From: JAYKHL01 sp035284865 | GTDB taxonomy: Bacteria; Cyanobacteriota; Sericytochromatia; S15B-MN24; JAQBPE01 | Reading direction: 5' to 3' | Assembly (NCBI GenBank): GCA_035284865.1 | Contig: JAYKHL010000164.1 | Location: 1-19,246, forward strand | DNA: 19,246 bases | Part shown: positions 5,301 through 13,438 of the stretch, piece by piece | Layout of the letters: the number at the start of each line of letters is the position of its first letter | Position numbering within the stretch: the stretch's first letter is position 1 | Translations under genes and position numbers: made by a program | The notes under the pieces: generated by a model | The model's database searches: none | Seen by the model: the letters and a program-made list of their open reading frames with translations, nothing else | Told to the model about the DNA's origin: nothing

Positions 5301-7448
5301 TCACCCCAGCCTCCAGCGATGCATCCGCGCCACCCACGTCAGCAGGCGCTGAGGGGCGTGCGATCGCTTCCAGGCGCCCGCCACGTACTTGTTGGCCTCC
5401 GCCATCGTCGGGTAGACGTGCACCGTGCCCAGGATGGCGTTCAGGCCCAGCCGGTGGCGCATCGCCAGGGCCCACTCCGCGACGAGGTCGCCAGCGTGGG
5501 CCCCCACGATCGTGGCGCCGAGGATGCGGTCCGTGCCGGGCGCGGTCAGCACCTTCACGAAGCCCTCCGTCTCGCCATCGGCAATGGCCCGGTCCAGGTC
5601 CTCGAGCCCGTAGCGCGTGACCTCGACCGCCACCCCCGTGGCCGCAGCTTCCGCCTCCGTGAGGCCCACATGGGCGACCTCGGGCTCGGTGAACACGGCG
5701 CGCGGCACCACCCGGCCATCGACGCGGAACGTCTTGAGGGGCGCGAACAGGGCGTTCACCGCCGCGTGCCAGGCCTGGTGGGCCGCCGCGTGCGTGAGCT
5801 GCCACGGCCCCGCCACGTCGCCCGCAGCGAGGATGTGGGGAAACCGCGTGCGCAGCCGGGCGTCGACCTCCACCGTGCCGGCCGTCGCGATGCCGAGGTC
5901 CTCCAGCCCGAGCCCCGTCACGTTGGGCGTTCGCCCCACGGCCACCAGCACGGCGTCGAAGGCGAGCCGCACCTCGCGGCCCTCGTGGGAGGCCACGAGG
6001 ATCCGGTCGCCCCCTGCGTGCTCGAAGGCCCGTGCCTCGTGGGCCAGGCAGAGACGCAGGCCCTCGGCCCGGAGGCGCTGCGCCACGGCGGCGGCGGCCT
6101 CCTCGTCCTCGCGTGCCAGCAGGCGCGGCGCGCGGTCGACGATCGTGACGGCGGCACCGAGCCGGGCAAAGGCTTGCCCCAGCTCACAGCCGATGACGCC
6201 GCCGCCCAGCACCAGCAGGCGCCGCGGCAGCTCGCGCAGGCCCCAGACGGTGTCGGAGGTCAGGTAGCCCGTGGCCTCCAGCCCCGGGATCGGGGGGAGG
6301 GTGGGCCGCGCGCCGGTTGCCAGCACGATGGCCCGGGTCGTGAGCCGCGTCTCGGCGCCGTCCGGGTGGGTGACGATCACCTCCCAGGGAGACGCGAGCC
6401 TGGCCCGCCCCTCCAACACCTCGACGCCGAGCGCCGTGTAGCGTGCCGCCGAGTCGTGCGGCTCGATCGCTGCAACGACGCGCTGCACCCGCTCCATCAC
6501 GGCCGAGAACTCGGGCCGGGCCCCACCAGCGAGCACGCCGAATTCGTGCGCCCGCGCCAGCTGCGCGAGCAGCCGCGTCGCTCGGATCAGCGCCTTGGAG
6601 GGCACGCAGCCGGTGTTGAGGCAATCCCCGCCGAGGCGGTGCGCCTCGATCAGGGTGACGCGGGCGCGCACGGCCGCCGCGATGTACGCCGTGACGAGGC
6701 CCGCGCTGCCGCCCCCGATGACCACAAGGTTCCGGTCGAAGCGGCGGGGCCGGGGCCAGGGGGCGAGGGCGCGACGGCGCTGGAGCCCCGTGACGACGCC
6801 CCGCCCCAGCCAGGGCAAGACCGCCAGGGCGGCGAAGGCTCCCCACAGCGCCGGCGACAGCACGTCCCCCAAGCTCTGCAGCCGCCCCAGCTCCGTGCCT
6901 GCGTTGACGTAGGCGAGGGTGCCCGGCAGCATGCCCAGCAGGCTCACCCCCGCGAAGGTCCCCACGTCCATGGTGGTCAGCCCCATCGTGAGGTTCACGA
7001 CAAAGAACGGGACGGCGGGCACCAGCCGCAACGTGAGCAGGTAAAAGGCCCCCTCCCGCCGGACGCCGGCATCGACGGCCTCCCAACGTGCCTTGAGGCG
7101 CGAGGCCACCCAGCCCCGCAGCGCGTGCCGGGCGCCGAGGAAGGCCAGCGTGGCACCCGCCGTCGCAGCCACCGCCGCCAGGAGGGTGCCCCACAGCAGC
7201 CCGAACAGGGCCCCACCGGCCAGCGTGAGCACGGCGGCACCGGGCACCGACAGCGCCGCTGCGCCCGTGTACACGACCACGTAGCCCACCATGGCGGCCA
7301 CCGGGTGCCCTTCGCGCCAGGCCAGCAGAGCCTGCTGACGGCCCTGCAGGGCCTCGAGCGTGAGCCAGCGCCCGGGCTCGAGCGCCTCCCACACGCCGAC
7401 CACGCCTGCCAGCGCGGCGAGCAGCAGGAGCCTGGTTCGAAGGTGCAA
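5301..7448 (-). CDS. TVP38/VTT-domain membrane protein fused to a pyridine nucleotide-disulfide oxidoreductase
   Basis: The chosen start is TTG 7448, with GGGAGG (7453-7458) 4 nt upstream. This gives 715 aa and begins just before the first helix; the only upstream ATG (7625) lies inside the PLD gene. Residues 1 to about 225 form a TVP38/TMEM64 (VTT/DedA-like) membrane domain with the typical PGAAVLTLAGGALFG segment and re-entrant-like hydrophobic stretches. From about 237 a complete flavoprotein reductase follows. It has an FAD site (VVIGGGSAG, about 246-250), a redox-active pair CLNTGC (C276, C281) and a second Rossmann NAD(P) site (LGGGVIG). A dimerisation domain carries the catalytic-base region HVYPTMAE (H677). 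Similar fusions are often labelled mercuric-reductase-like, but the C-terminal Cys pair and N-terminal HMA domain of MerA are absent. A membrane-tethered dithiol oxidoreductase is likely; its substrate is unknown. Confidence 0.9.
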   Translation of the reverse strand: MHLRTRLLLLAALAGVVGVWEALEPGRWLTLEALQGRQQALLAWREGHPVAAMVGYVVVYTGAAALSVPGAAVLTLAGGALFGLLWGTLLAAVAATAGATLAFLGARHALRGWVASRLKARWEAVDAGVRREGAFYLLTLRLVPAVPFFVVNLTMGLTTMDVGTFAGVSLLGMLPGTLAYVNAGTELGRLQSLGDVLSPALWGAFAALAVLPWLGRGVVTGLQRRRALAPWPRPRRFDRNLVVIGGGSAGLVTAYIAAAVRARVTLIEAHRLGGDCLNTGCVPSKALIRATRLLAQLARAHEFGVLAGGARPEFSAVMERVQRVVAAIEPHDSAARYTALGVEVLEGRARLASPWEVIVTHPDGAETRLTTRAIVLATGARPTLPPIPGLEATGYLTSDTVWGLRELPRRLLVLGGGVIGCELGQAFARLGAAVTIVDRAPRLLAREDEEAAAAVAQRLRAEGLRLCLAHEARAFEHAGGDRILVASHEGREVRLAFDAVLVAVGRTPNVTGLGLEDLGIATAGTVEVDARLRTRFPHILAAGDVAGPWQLTHAAAHQAWHAAVNALFAPLKTFRVDGRVVPRAVFTEPEVAHVGLTEAEAAATGVAVEVTRYGLEDLDRAIADGETEGFVKVLTAPGTDRILGATIVGAHAGDLVAEWALAMRHRLGLNAILGTVHVYPTMAEANKYVAGAWKRSHAPQRLLTWVARMHRWRLG

Positions 7449-7537
7449 GGAGCCTCCCGTGGGGGCGCTACCGGCCCCTGCTCCATCATGCCGGATGACG
7501 TGGGGAGCCAGCCAGCTGATCCTGCTCGGGTCCCCCT

Positions 7538-8854
7538 TCACAGGTAGTAGTCGACGATCTCCAGCAGCTTGCGGAAGGGCCTCGTCACCGGGCCACCGGG
7601 CTTGTAGACGAAGGGCTTGGACCACGCCGTCCAGTCGCGGGCGAACATGCGCTCGCGGAACTCGCGCGCCAGCGACTCGTTCGTGATGACGGTGTCGAGC
7701 TCCTGGTTGTCCATCAGCGCCCGCGTGTCGCCGTTGGTCGAGCCGATCGCCACCCAGGCCTCGTCCACGCCGAAGTACTTCGTGTGCAGGTGCGCCTCCG
7801 GGTGGGTGCCCGTGAACAGCCGGCCCTCGGCTCCGGCGTCGATCAGGCGCTTCATCTCCTCGGCGTGCAGGGCCCTGGCATAGCCATGGTCCTCCTCGCC
7901 AGGCACCACCATCCTCAGCCTCACGCCACGCCGCACGGCTCCGTGGAGCTTGTCGATCAGGCGGTCGTCCCAGAGGTACTGGTTCGAGATGTCGATGCGC
8001 CGCTGGGCCCCGTCGATGGCCGCGTAGATGGCGTCGCGCGCCTCATAGCGGGCCTCGCCGGGGCTCGTCACCACGACCTGGGCGGTGACGCCGCCGTCGG
8101 GCTGGGCCGGCGGAGCCGGGGGCAGGCCACCGTCCAGGGTGCCACCGGCCTCCTGCCAGTCGTGGGCGTACTCGGCCGTCAGGTCCCCGACGATCGGCCC
8201 GCGCCACTCGACGAGCACATCCTGCGTGTGGGTGTCGAAGTGCGCCATCAGGTTCACGCCGCCCACCAGGGCCCGCTGGCCATCCGCGAGGTAGACCTTG
8301 CGGTGGTCGATGTTGATGCCCCGCCGCCGGTCGTCCTTCACGATCCAGCGCGGCGCGTAGAGCCGCACGTCGACACCGGCCTCACGCATCTCGCGCACCA
8401 TCGCCTTGTGGCCCTGGAGGAAGCGGCTACCCACGTAGTCGGCGAGGACCTTCACCTGCACCCCTTGCCGGGCCTTCGCGATCAGCAGGGGGTAGAGCTG
8501 GCGCCCCATCGAGTCGTTGCCGAAGTTGAAGGTCTCGAACCAGACGGATCGCTCGGCCGACTGGATCAGGGCCTTGAGGGCTGGCAGGGTCTCGGCCGAG
8601 GACGTGTGGAGGCGCGCCCAGTTCCCGTGCCGCACGCCGCGGGGGTGGCGGGTGGGGCGAGCTGGCTCCCGGACGGTGGCCAGGGGCGCGTCTTGCAACG
8701 AGAGCTCGGCGCGCGGCCCGGACGCCACCGATCCGCCGGCCGGGCGCCCCACAGGCAGGCCCGGCCCGGGGCCACCGCAGGCCGTGAGCGTGGCGGCCGC
8801 GAGGGCCACGAGGCCGGTCGCAAGCTGGCCCGGACGCAACGAGTTGGAGCCCAT
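7538..8854 (-). CDS. Phospholipase D / cardiolipin synthase-like lipoprotein
   Basis: This 438-aa product starts at ATG 8854 behind a purine-rich AAGGGGG site. It has a lipoprotein signal (LATGLVALAAATLTAC, lipobox Cys26) and a flexible linker to about residue 75. Two PLD domains follow: the first HKD is DHRKVYLAD (H184, K186, D191) followed by GGVN, and the second is HTKYFGVD (H357, K359, D364) followed by GSTNGDTR and N-ELD. Both catalytic sets look intact, so a phosphatidyl transferase or hydrolase acting on the outer face of the membrane or in the periplasm is plausible. It leads a minus-strand operon; the VTT-reductase fusion starts 89 bp after its stop. A second, non-exported PLD paralogue lies at the far side of the same block. 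The substrate (phosphatidylglycerol, cardiolipin or other) cannot be told from sequence. Confidence 0.88.
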   Translation of the reverse strand: MGSNSLRPGQLATGLVALAAATLTACGGPGPGLPVGRPAGGSVASGPRAELSLQDAPLATVREPARPTRHPRGVRHGNWARLHTSSAETLPALKALIQSAERSVWFETFNFGNDSMGRQLYPLLIAKARQGVQVKVLADYVGSRFLQGHKAMVREMREAGVDVRLYAPRWIVKDDRRRGINIDHRKVYLADGQRALVGGVNLMAHFDTHTQDVLVEWRGPIVGDLTAEYAHDWQEAGGTLDGGLPPAPPAQPDGGVTAQVVVTSPGEARYEARDAIYAAIDGAQRRIDISNQYLWDDRLIDKLHGAVRRGVRLRMVVPGEEDHGYARALHAEEMKRLIDAGAEGRLFTGTHPEAHLHTKYFGVDEAWVAIGSTNGDTRALMDNQELDTVITNESLAREFRERMFARDWTAWSKPFVYKPGGPVTRPFRKLLEIVDYYL

Positions 8855-8912
8855 GCCTTCCCCCTTTTCTCCCCCCGGCCACCAGCCCGGCGGGGCCGGC
8901 GCTGCTGGGTTG

Positions 8913-8934
8913 AATTGGTTAAGATAAGATTATA
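8913..8934 (-). promoter_or_regulatory. TTAACC motif overlapping the operon promoter
   Basis: Minus-strand CTTAACCA (8916-8923) fits the remembered YTTAAYYW consensus exactly. TATAATCT one 11-bp step upstream (8927-8934) fits at seven of eight positions but also contains the -10-like TATAAT. Only one unit is convincing, so this is weaker than the two sites at 1766 and 3049. Confidence 0.25.
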
Positions 8935-8960
8935 TTAGGATGGAGACTGCCGTTCGTCAA
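8932..8960 (-). promoter_or_regulatory. Promoter of the PLD-reductase-DUF3047 operon
   Basis: On the minus strand TTGACG (8955-8960) and TAATAT (8932-8937) are 17 bp apart. An overlapping TATAAT (8929-8934) would give a 20-bp spacer. The island is strikingly AT-rich for this DNA. The start codon lies about 78 nt downstream. Confidence 0.5.
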
Positions 8961-9034
8961 CCCTTCGACCTGGCTCGCGGCCCGGTCCGGCGCTATACTG
9001 GCCGCACCCGGGAGGCCCGCAAGGAGGGACGCAG

Positions 9035-9715
9035 ATGTACATCGTCATCGCCGGCGGCGGTCTGGTCGGGCTTGCGCTCACCGAACAGCTGCTCGCGCAT
9101 GGCCACGACGTGGTGGTGATCGACCCGGATGCAGCCGTGACGGAGTACGCCCACGTCGAGCTGGGGGCGATGGTCCACACGGGCTCGGCCACGGACCCGC
9201 GGTCGCTGGAAGCCGTCGGGTTGGGCCGGGCGGACATCGCCTGCGCCATGATGCGCAGCGACGCGGCCAACCTGGCCTTCACCCTGCTCGCACGAAGCTT
9301 CGGGGTGCCCAACCGCCTCGTGCGGATGCGTGAGGACAACTTCGAGGAGGCCTACCGCCTGGCGGGCGCCACCACCGTCGCCTCCTCCGTCCGCCCGCTG
9401 GTGGACCAGCTGGTGGTCAGCATCGAGCACCCGCAAATCACCTCCTTGATGCGCCTCACCAAGGGCAACATCGACGTGTTCGAGGTGCCCGTGCCCGAGG
9501 ATAGCGAGGTGGCCGGGATGACGGTCGAGGCCATCTCCCGCCGGCCAGGCTTCCCCCCAGCCTGTAACTTCGTGGGCGTCGAGACCCCGAACGGCGTCGA
9601 GATTGCCCGGGGCACCACCGAGGTGCCGGGGGGCTCGACCGTCATCATGCTGGCGATGGAGGTCGACCTCGACCAGATCGTTCGCCTGCTGACGCGGCGC
9701 AGGCCCCGCCCCTGA
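9035..9715 (+). CDS. TrkA/RCK-type NAD-binding regulatory protein
   Basis: The start is ATG 9035, with AAGGAGG (9021-9027) 7 nt upstream; the product is 226 aa. An N-terminal Rossmann fold (MYIVIAGGGLVGLAL, then VVVIDPD at the end of strand 2) is the TrkA-N/RCK nucleotide-binding domain. From about residue 140 a smaller TrkA-C-like domain follows (EVPVPEDSEVAGMTVEAI...GSTVIMLA). Such proteins form the cytoplasmic gating ring of K+ uptake (Trk/Ktr) or K+ channel systems and sense NAD(H), ATP or c-di-AMP. No membrane subunit (TrkH/KtrB) lies within the window, so its partner is elsewhere. At 226 aa it is a single-RCK form like KtrA, not the double-RCK TrkA of E. coli. It converges on prfC with only 6 bp between the stop codons. 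A -10-like TATACT (8994-8999) lies upstream. Confidence 0.88.
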   Translation: MYIVIAGGGLVGLALTEQLLAHGHDVVVIDPDAAVTEYAHVELGAMVHTGSATDPRSLEAVGLGRADIACAMMRSDAANLAFTLLARSFGVPNRLVRMREDNFEEAYRLAGATTVASSVRPLVDQLVVSIEHPQITSLMRLTKGNIDVFEVPVPEDSEVAGMTVEAISRRPGFPPACNFVGVETPNGVEIARGTTEVPGGSTVIMLAMEVDLDQIVRLLTRRRPRP

Positions 9716-9721
9716 AGGCCG

Positions 9722-11350
9722 TCAGGCGGCGGGCAGCCGGGGGCCTGCGATGGCATCGTCGAGGTTCTCGAGGAAGCGCAGGTCCGGGTGGCGCTCCGCC
9801 TCCCACCGCAGCGCCAGGGGGTTGCGGAAGAGCAGCATGGCGCGACCGTCGCGGTCGTGAAGGAACATGTTGTCCCCGAAGTGCTCCAGCTTGGGCACGT
9901 CCGTGACCTCGCCGACGACCCAGCGCGCCGTCTCGTAGGGCAGCTCGCGGAAGGTCACATCGACGCCATACTCCGCCCTGAGCCGGTGCGAGAAGACGTC
10001 GAACTGGAGCCGCCCGACCGCCCCGAGGATGGGCTCTTGCTCCCCCACCGATGGTCGGAAGAACATCTGCACGGCACCCTCCTCGATCAGCTGGTCGAGG
10101 CCCTTCTTGAACTGCTTGCGCTTGGAGGGGTCCTTGAGGGCGATGGTGGCGAAGATCTCGGGCGTGAAGCGGGGAATGCCCTGGAACTCGATGGCCGACC
10201 CCTCGCACAGCGTGTCGCCGATGCGCAGGAAGCCAGGATCGAACAGGCCCACCACGTCGCCGGGGAAGGCCTCCTCCACCAGGGCGCGATCCTGCGCCAT
10301 GAACTGCAGCGACTTGGCGAGGCGCACCTCGCGCCCCAGGCGCACGTGCCGGACGCTCATGCCGCGCAGGAACTTGCCCGACACGATCCGCATGAAGGCC
10401 ACGCAGTCCCGGTGGGCGGGGTTCATGTTGGCCTGGATTTTGAAGATAAAGCCGCTGAAGCGAGCGTCCTCGGGGGCCCGCTCGCCGTCGGCCGTGGGCT
10501 TGGGGCCCGGCCTGGGCGCGAGGCCCACGAAGGAGTCCAGAAACGGCTCGACCCCGAAGTTGGTCATGGCGGAGCCAAAGTACATGGGGCTGAGCTCCCC
10601 GCGCGCGACGCGGTCCGCATCGAACGGATCGCCGGCGACGTCGAGCATCTCGATGTCCTCGCGCAGCTTGGCGAGGTACGCCTCGCCAAGCGCCTCGGCC
10701 AGCGCCGGGTCCGCCAGGGCCAGGCGCTGCACCGTGCCCTCTTTGGTGCCGTGTCGGGTGTCCTGGAACAGCACCACCTCCTCGGTGCGCCGCTCGTAGA
10801 TGCCCTTGAAGTCCGAGCCCATGCCGATGGGCCAGTTCATCGGCGTGGCGCGAATGCCGAGCACCCGCTCGATCTCCTCCATCAGGTCGAGCGGGTCCTG
10901 CCCGTTGCGGTCGAGCTTGTTGATGAACGTGAAGATGGGGATGCCGCGCATGCGGCACACGGTGAAGAGCTTCTTGGTCTGGGCCTCGACTCCCTTCACG
11001 CAGTCGATGAGCATGACGGCTGCGTCAACGGCGGCCAGCGTGCGGTAGGTGTCCTCGGAGAAGTCCTGGTGGCCTGGCGTGTCGAGCAGGTTCAGCTCGT
11101 GGCCCGTGTAGGGAAACTGCATGACCGAGGTCGTGACGGAGATGCCGCGCTGCTTCTCGAGCTCCATCCAGTCGGAGGTCGCGTGGCGGGCCGCCTTGGA
11201 CGCCTTGACCGCGCCGGCCGTGTGGATGGCCCCGCCGTACAGCAGCAGCTTCTCCGTCAGCGTGGTCTTGCCCGCGTCGGGGTGGGAGATGATCGCGAAG
11301 GTGCGACGCTTCTCGATCTCGGCTTGCAGGGGGGAGGTCGCGGTGGTCAT
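9722..11350 (-). CDS. prfC: Peptide chain release factor 3 (RF3), translational GTPase
   Basis: This 542-aa protein matches the usual RF3 length. RF3 is a ribosome-bound GTPase that removes RF1/RF2 after peptide release. The G motifs are all present: P-loop SHPDAGKT (22-29), switch I RGISVT (68-73), DTPGH (90-94) and NKLD (144-147), with SAMTNFGV as the later guanine-contacting loop. The order continues through the beta-barrel domain II (from about 285) to the RF3-specific C-terminal domain (about 385-530, with VGRLQFDVF...HRLRAEYGVD). EF-G-like domain IV is absent, which separates it from EF-G. The ATG 11350 start has only a weak purine stretch upstream. A possible promoter overlaps the end of the upstream MBL gene. 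Confidence 0.97.
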   Translation of the reverse strand: MTTATSPLQAEIEKRRTFAIISHPDAGKTTLTEKLLLYGGAIHTAGAVKASKAARHATSDWMELEKQRGISVTTSVMQFPYTGHELNLLDTPGHQDFSEDTYRTLAAVDAAVMLIDCVKGVEAQTKKLFTVCRMRGIPIFTFINKLDRNGQDPLDLMEEIERVLGIRATPMNWPIGMGSDFKGIYERRTEEVVLFQDTRHGTKEGTVQRLALADPALAEALGEAYLAKLREDIEMLDVAGDPFDADRVARGELSPMYFGSAMTNFGVEPFLDSFVGLAPRPGPKPTADGERAPEDARFSGFIFKIQANMNPAHRDCVAFMRIVSGKFLRGMSVRHVRLGREVRLAKSLQFMAQDRALVEEAFPGDVVGLFDPGFLRIGDTLCEGSAIEFQGIPRFTPEIFATIALKDPSKRKQFKKGLDQLIEEGAVQMFFRPSVGEQEPILGAVGRLQFDVFSHRLRAEYGVDVTFRELPYETARWVVGEVTDVPKLEHFGDNMFLHDRDGRAMLLFRNPLALRWEAERHPDLRFLENLDDAIAGPRLPAA

Positions 11351-11380
11351 GGCAGCTCTGGCTCGAGACAGGGGACCCCC

Positions 11381-11409
11381 ACCTTAAGACCCGCAAGGTC
11401 AAAAGTCAA
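11381..11409 (-). promoter_or_regulatory. Possible prfC promoter
   Basis: On the minus strand TTGACT (11404-11409) is 17 bp from TAAGGT (11381-11386), about 31 nt upstream of the prfC start. The -35 part lies inside the last codons of the MBL gene. The -10 box is poor. Confidence 0.35.
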
Positions 11410-12265
11410 ACCCCGAGCCAGTTTGAGGGAGGTCAGGCAGGGCGCCCCAGCGCACCGCCGCCTCCTCGCAGTGCGAGGGCACGATGCGGAGGCCGGGGTC
11501 GGCGAGGTGCAGCGCGTGCAGGCGCCCGAGCGTCTCCCGGTAGGCGCGGCGGTCCGGGAACAGCCACTGGGCGCGCCGCGCTGGGAGCACGTTGCGCCGG
11601 ACGGCCTCGCTGGCCCAGCAGGCATCCCCGGCCATCAGCCAGTCGCCGTCGGCCGCGGCCACGAGGACACCCACGTGGCCCCACGCGTGGCCCGGCAGGT
11701 CGACCAGCACCACGGTGCCGTCTCCGAACAGGTCCCGGCCCTCGGCCAGCCCGCCCCGGCGCAGGGGGCTCGACGCCAGCGACTCGACGGGCAGGACACG
11801 ATCGGCGAAGTCACGTGGCAGCAACTCGGCCAGGTAGGCGTGCAGGACCTGTCGGATGCGGCCGAGGCGCTGGAGCCGGTCGTAGGCGCTGCGCACGTAG
11901 ACGAAGCGCGCCCGAGGAAAGTCCTGCGTGCCGGCCACGTGGTCGCCGTGCAGGTGGGAGAGGATCACCCAGCGCACGTCGGCCGGGTCGTGGCCCCGCG
12001 CCCGCAGCTGCGTCGCCACCGCCTGCTCGGGCGAGAAGGTCACGGGCGTGACCTTGCCGTAGCACCACCCCACGCCGCGGCGCGTGGCCTCGCCGAAGCG
12101 CTCGGTGTAGCCCGTGTCGAACAGCACGAGGCCGTGCCGTGGGTGCTCGATCAGCCCCACGAGCGCGGGGAACCGGCAAGGATGACGCGGCGCCCCCGGC
12201 AGCACGAGGTGGCCGGGGACCGTGCAGTGGCCGGCGGCCAGCAGGCTGAAGCGCACCTCAGCCAC
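11399..12265 (-). CDS. MBL-fold metallo-hydrolase (lactonase/glyoxalase II-like)
   Basis: This 288-aa protein starts at GTG 12265 and overlaps the end of the upstream epimerase gene by 8 bp, so it is translationally coupled. The binuclear metal site of the metallo-beta-lactamase fold is complete: HLHGDH with H104, H106, D108 and H109; PGHAWGH with H193/H197; AGD with bridging D214; and PSH with H265. The overall length and early VLFDTGY strand resemble N-acyl-homoserine-lactone lactonase-like hydrolases rather than true beta-lactamases. No signal peptide is visible, so it is probably cytoplasmic. Its partners, an NAD-dependent epimerase and a divergent KAS III-like synthase, suggest it hydrolyses a lactone or an acyl-thioester produced by that pathway. 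That role is an inference; the true substrate is unknown. Confidence 0.85.
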   Translation of the reverse strand: MAEVRFSLLAAGHCTVPGHLVLPGAPRHPCRFPALVGLIEHPRHGLVLFDTGYTERFGEATRRGVGWCYGKVTPVTFSPEQAVATQLRARGHDPADVRWVILSHLHGDHVAGTQDFPRARFVYVRSAYDRLQRLGRIRQVLHAYLAELLPRDFADRVLPVESLASSPLRRGGLAEGRDLFGDGTVVLVDLPGHAWGHVGVLVAAADGDWLMAGDACWASEAVRRNVLPARRAQWLFPDRRAYRETLGRLHALHLADPGLRIVPSHCEEAAVRWGALPDLPQTGSGFDF

Positions 12266-13268
12266 GGGGCGCCCCGCCCCCCTCGGCCTCCCACCAGGCC
12301 GCGAAGCGCTCGAGGCCCTCGGCCACCGAGACCCGTGGGGCGTAGCCGAGGTCCCGCCGGGCGGCCGTCAGGTCGAGCGTCTGCGACCGGGCCAGCACGC
12401 CCACGGTGTAGCGAGTCAAGATGGGCTCGTGACCGCCTGTGGCGTGGGCGACGGCCTCCATCCCGGCGGCCAGCGCCCACGCCACGGCGTAAGGCACGGG
12501 GCGTCCGTTCAGGGGCATCCCGAGGCGGCCGAACAGCCTCTCGAGGAGGGCCACCAGCGGCATCGGCTCGCCGTTGGTGATGTTGTAGTGCCGCCCGACC
12601 ACCGCCGGCCCGGCCTCGGCGGCGGCCAGCAGGGCCTCGACGACGTTCTCCACGTACGTCACGTCCGTCAGGGCCAGGCCGCCGTCGATGAGGGGCAGGA
12701 AGCCACGGGCGTTGGCGCGCACGAGCCGCGGCAGCAGCGTGGTGTCGCCCGGGCCGAACAGCGCCCGGGGCCGGAGCGTCACCACCGGCGCCCCCCGGGC
12801 CGCGGCGGCGTCTACCAGGGCCTCGGCCTGGCGCTTCGTCTCGGCGTAGGTGTTGATCCCCCGTGGGGGCAGCGGCTCGTCCTCGCGGATGCCGAGCCGG
12901 TGGCGCCCATCGAAGTACAGGCTCGGCGTCGAGACGTGCACGAGGCGGACAGCCCCCACCCGCTCGCAGGCCGCGAGCACGTGGCGGGTGCCCGTGACGT
13001 TGGCGGCGATGAAGTCCGCCGTGCGCCCCCACGGCGCGGAGAGGGCGCCGCTGTGGAAGACGTGGGTGGCCCCACGGGCGGCCGCCAGGACGGCCCCCTC
13101 GTCGGCCAGATCGCCGCGGTGAAAGCGCAGCCCGGCCGCGGCCAGCCGGGCCCCGACGGCCTCGTTGCGCCCGAAGGCGACCACCTCCCAGCCGTCGGCG
13201 TGCAGCCTGCGGGCCAGCGCCTGGCCGAGGAAGCCTGTGGCCCCCGTGACCAGGGCCTTGCGTGTCAT
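12258..13268 (-). CDS. NAD-dependent epimerase / 3-beta-hydroxysteroid dehydrogenase-like oxidoreductase
   Basis: The preferred start is ATG 13268, giving 336 aa; an in-frame TTG at 13274 adds two residues and sits 10 nt after a GGAG, so it is a real alternative. This is an extended short-chain dehydrogenase. It has the NAD(P) motif GATGFLG (9-15), HVSTPS at about 111-116 with the catalytic Ser/Thr, and YxxxK as Y141 and K145 (TYAETK). TDVTYVENVVEAL (about 201-213) is the 3-beta-HSD-like substrate-binding region. OleD of olefin biosynthesis, which reduces a 2-alkyl-3-ketoacid, belongs to this group, and many sugar and sterol enzymes do too. Its operon partner is an MBL hydrolase, and a KAS III-like synthase is divergent. 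A ketone or ketoacid product of that synthase is a plausible substrate, but this is inferred. Confidence 0.85.
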   Translation of the reverse strand: MTRKALVTGATGFLGQALARRLHADGWEVVAFGRNEAVGARLAAAGLRFHRGDLADEGAVLAAARGATHVFHSGALSAPWGRTADFIAANVTGTRHVLAACERVGAVRLVHVSTPSLYFDGRHRLGIREDEPLPPRGINTYAETKRQAEALVDAAAARGAPVVTLRPRALFGPGDTTLLPRLVRANARGFLPLIDGGLALTDVTYVENVVEALLAAAEAGPAVVGRHYNITNGEPMPLVALLERLFGRLGMPLNGRPVPYAVAWALAAGMEAVAHATGGHEPILTRYTVGVLARSQTLDLTAARRDLGYAPRVSVAEGLERFAAWWEAEGGGAPRG

Positions 13269-13358
13269 GCTCAATGGCTCGCCGCTCCACGTGGGGTCGG
13301 TGCCAGGGCCGGCCCCGCAGGGACCACGGCGCCCGGGGGCCGGGCCTGACCACAGGCG

Positions 13359-13390
13359 TTGTGACGCAGGCCCTGGCGGTGGAGTAGAAT
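13359..13390 (+). promoter_or_regulatory. Possible promoter of the KAS III-like gene
   Basis: TAGAAT (13385-13390) lies 48 nt before the start codon. TTGTGA (13359-13364) is 20 bp upstream, or GTGACG is 18 bp upstream. The gap to the divergent epimerase is only 170 bp, so both directions must be driven from it. Spacing is not ideal. Confidence 0.3.
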
Positions 13391-13438
13391 GCCGGTATCA
13401 TACCCCAGCCCGTCCTCGGCTCCCCTGGAAGCAGCGCC

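Noticed and set aside
4507..5805. Longer reading of the DUF3047 frame, starting upstream at 5805
   Set aside because: The extra part lies entirely inside the reductase gene on the same strand and is Gly/Arg-rich. The signal peptide starts at the ATG 5292.
9788..12580. A 930-codon open frame on the plus strand
   Set aside because: It is the antisense of prfC, the MBL gene and part of the epimerase gene. Long open antisense frames are normal in very GC-rich DNA, and the product is low-complexity.
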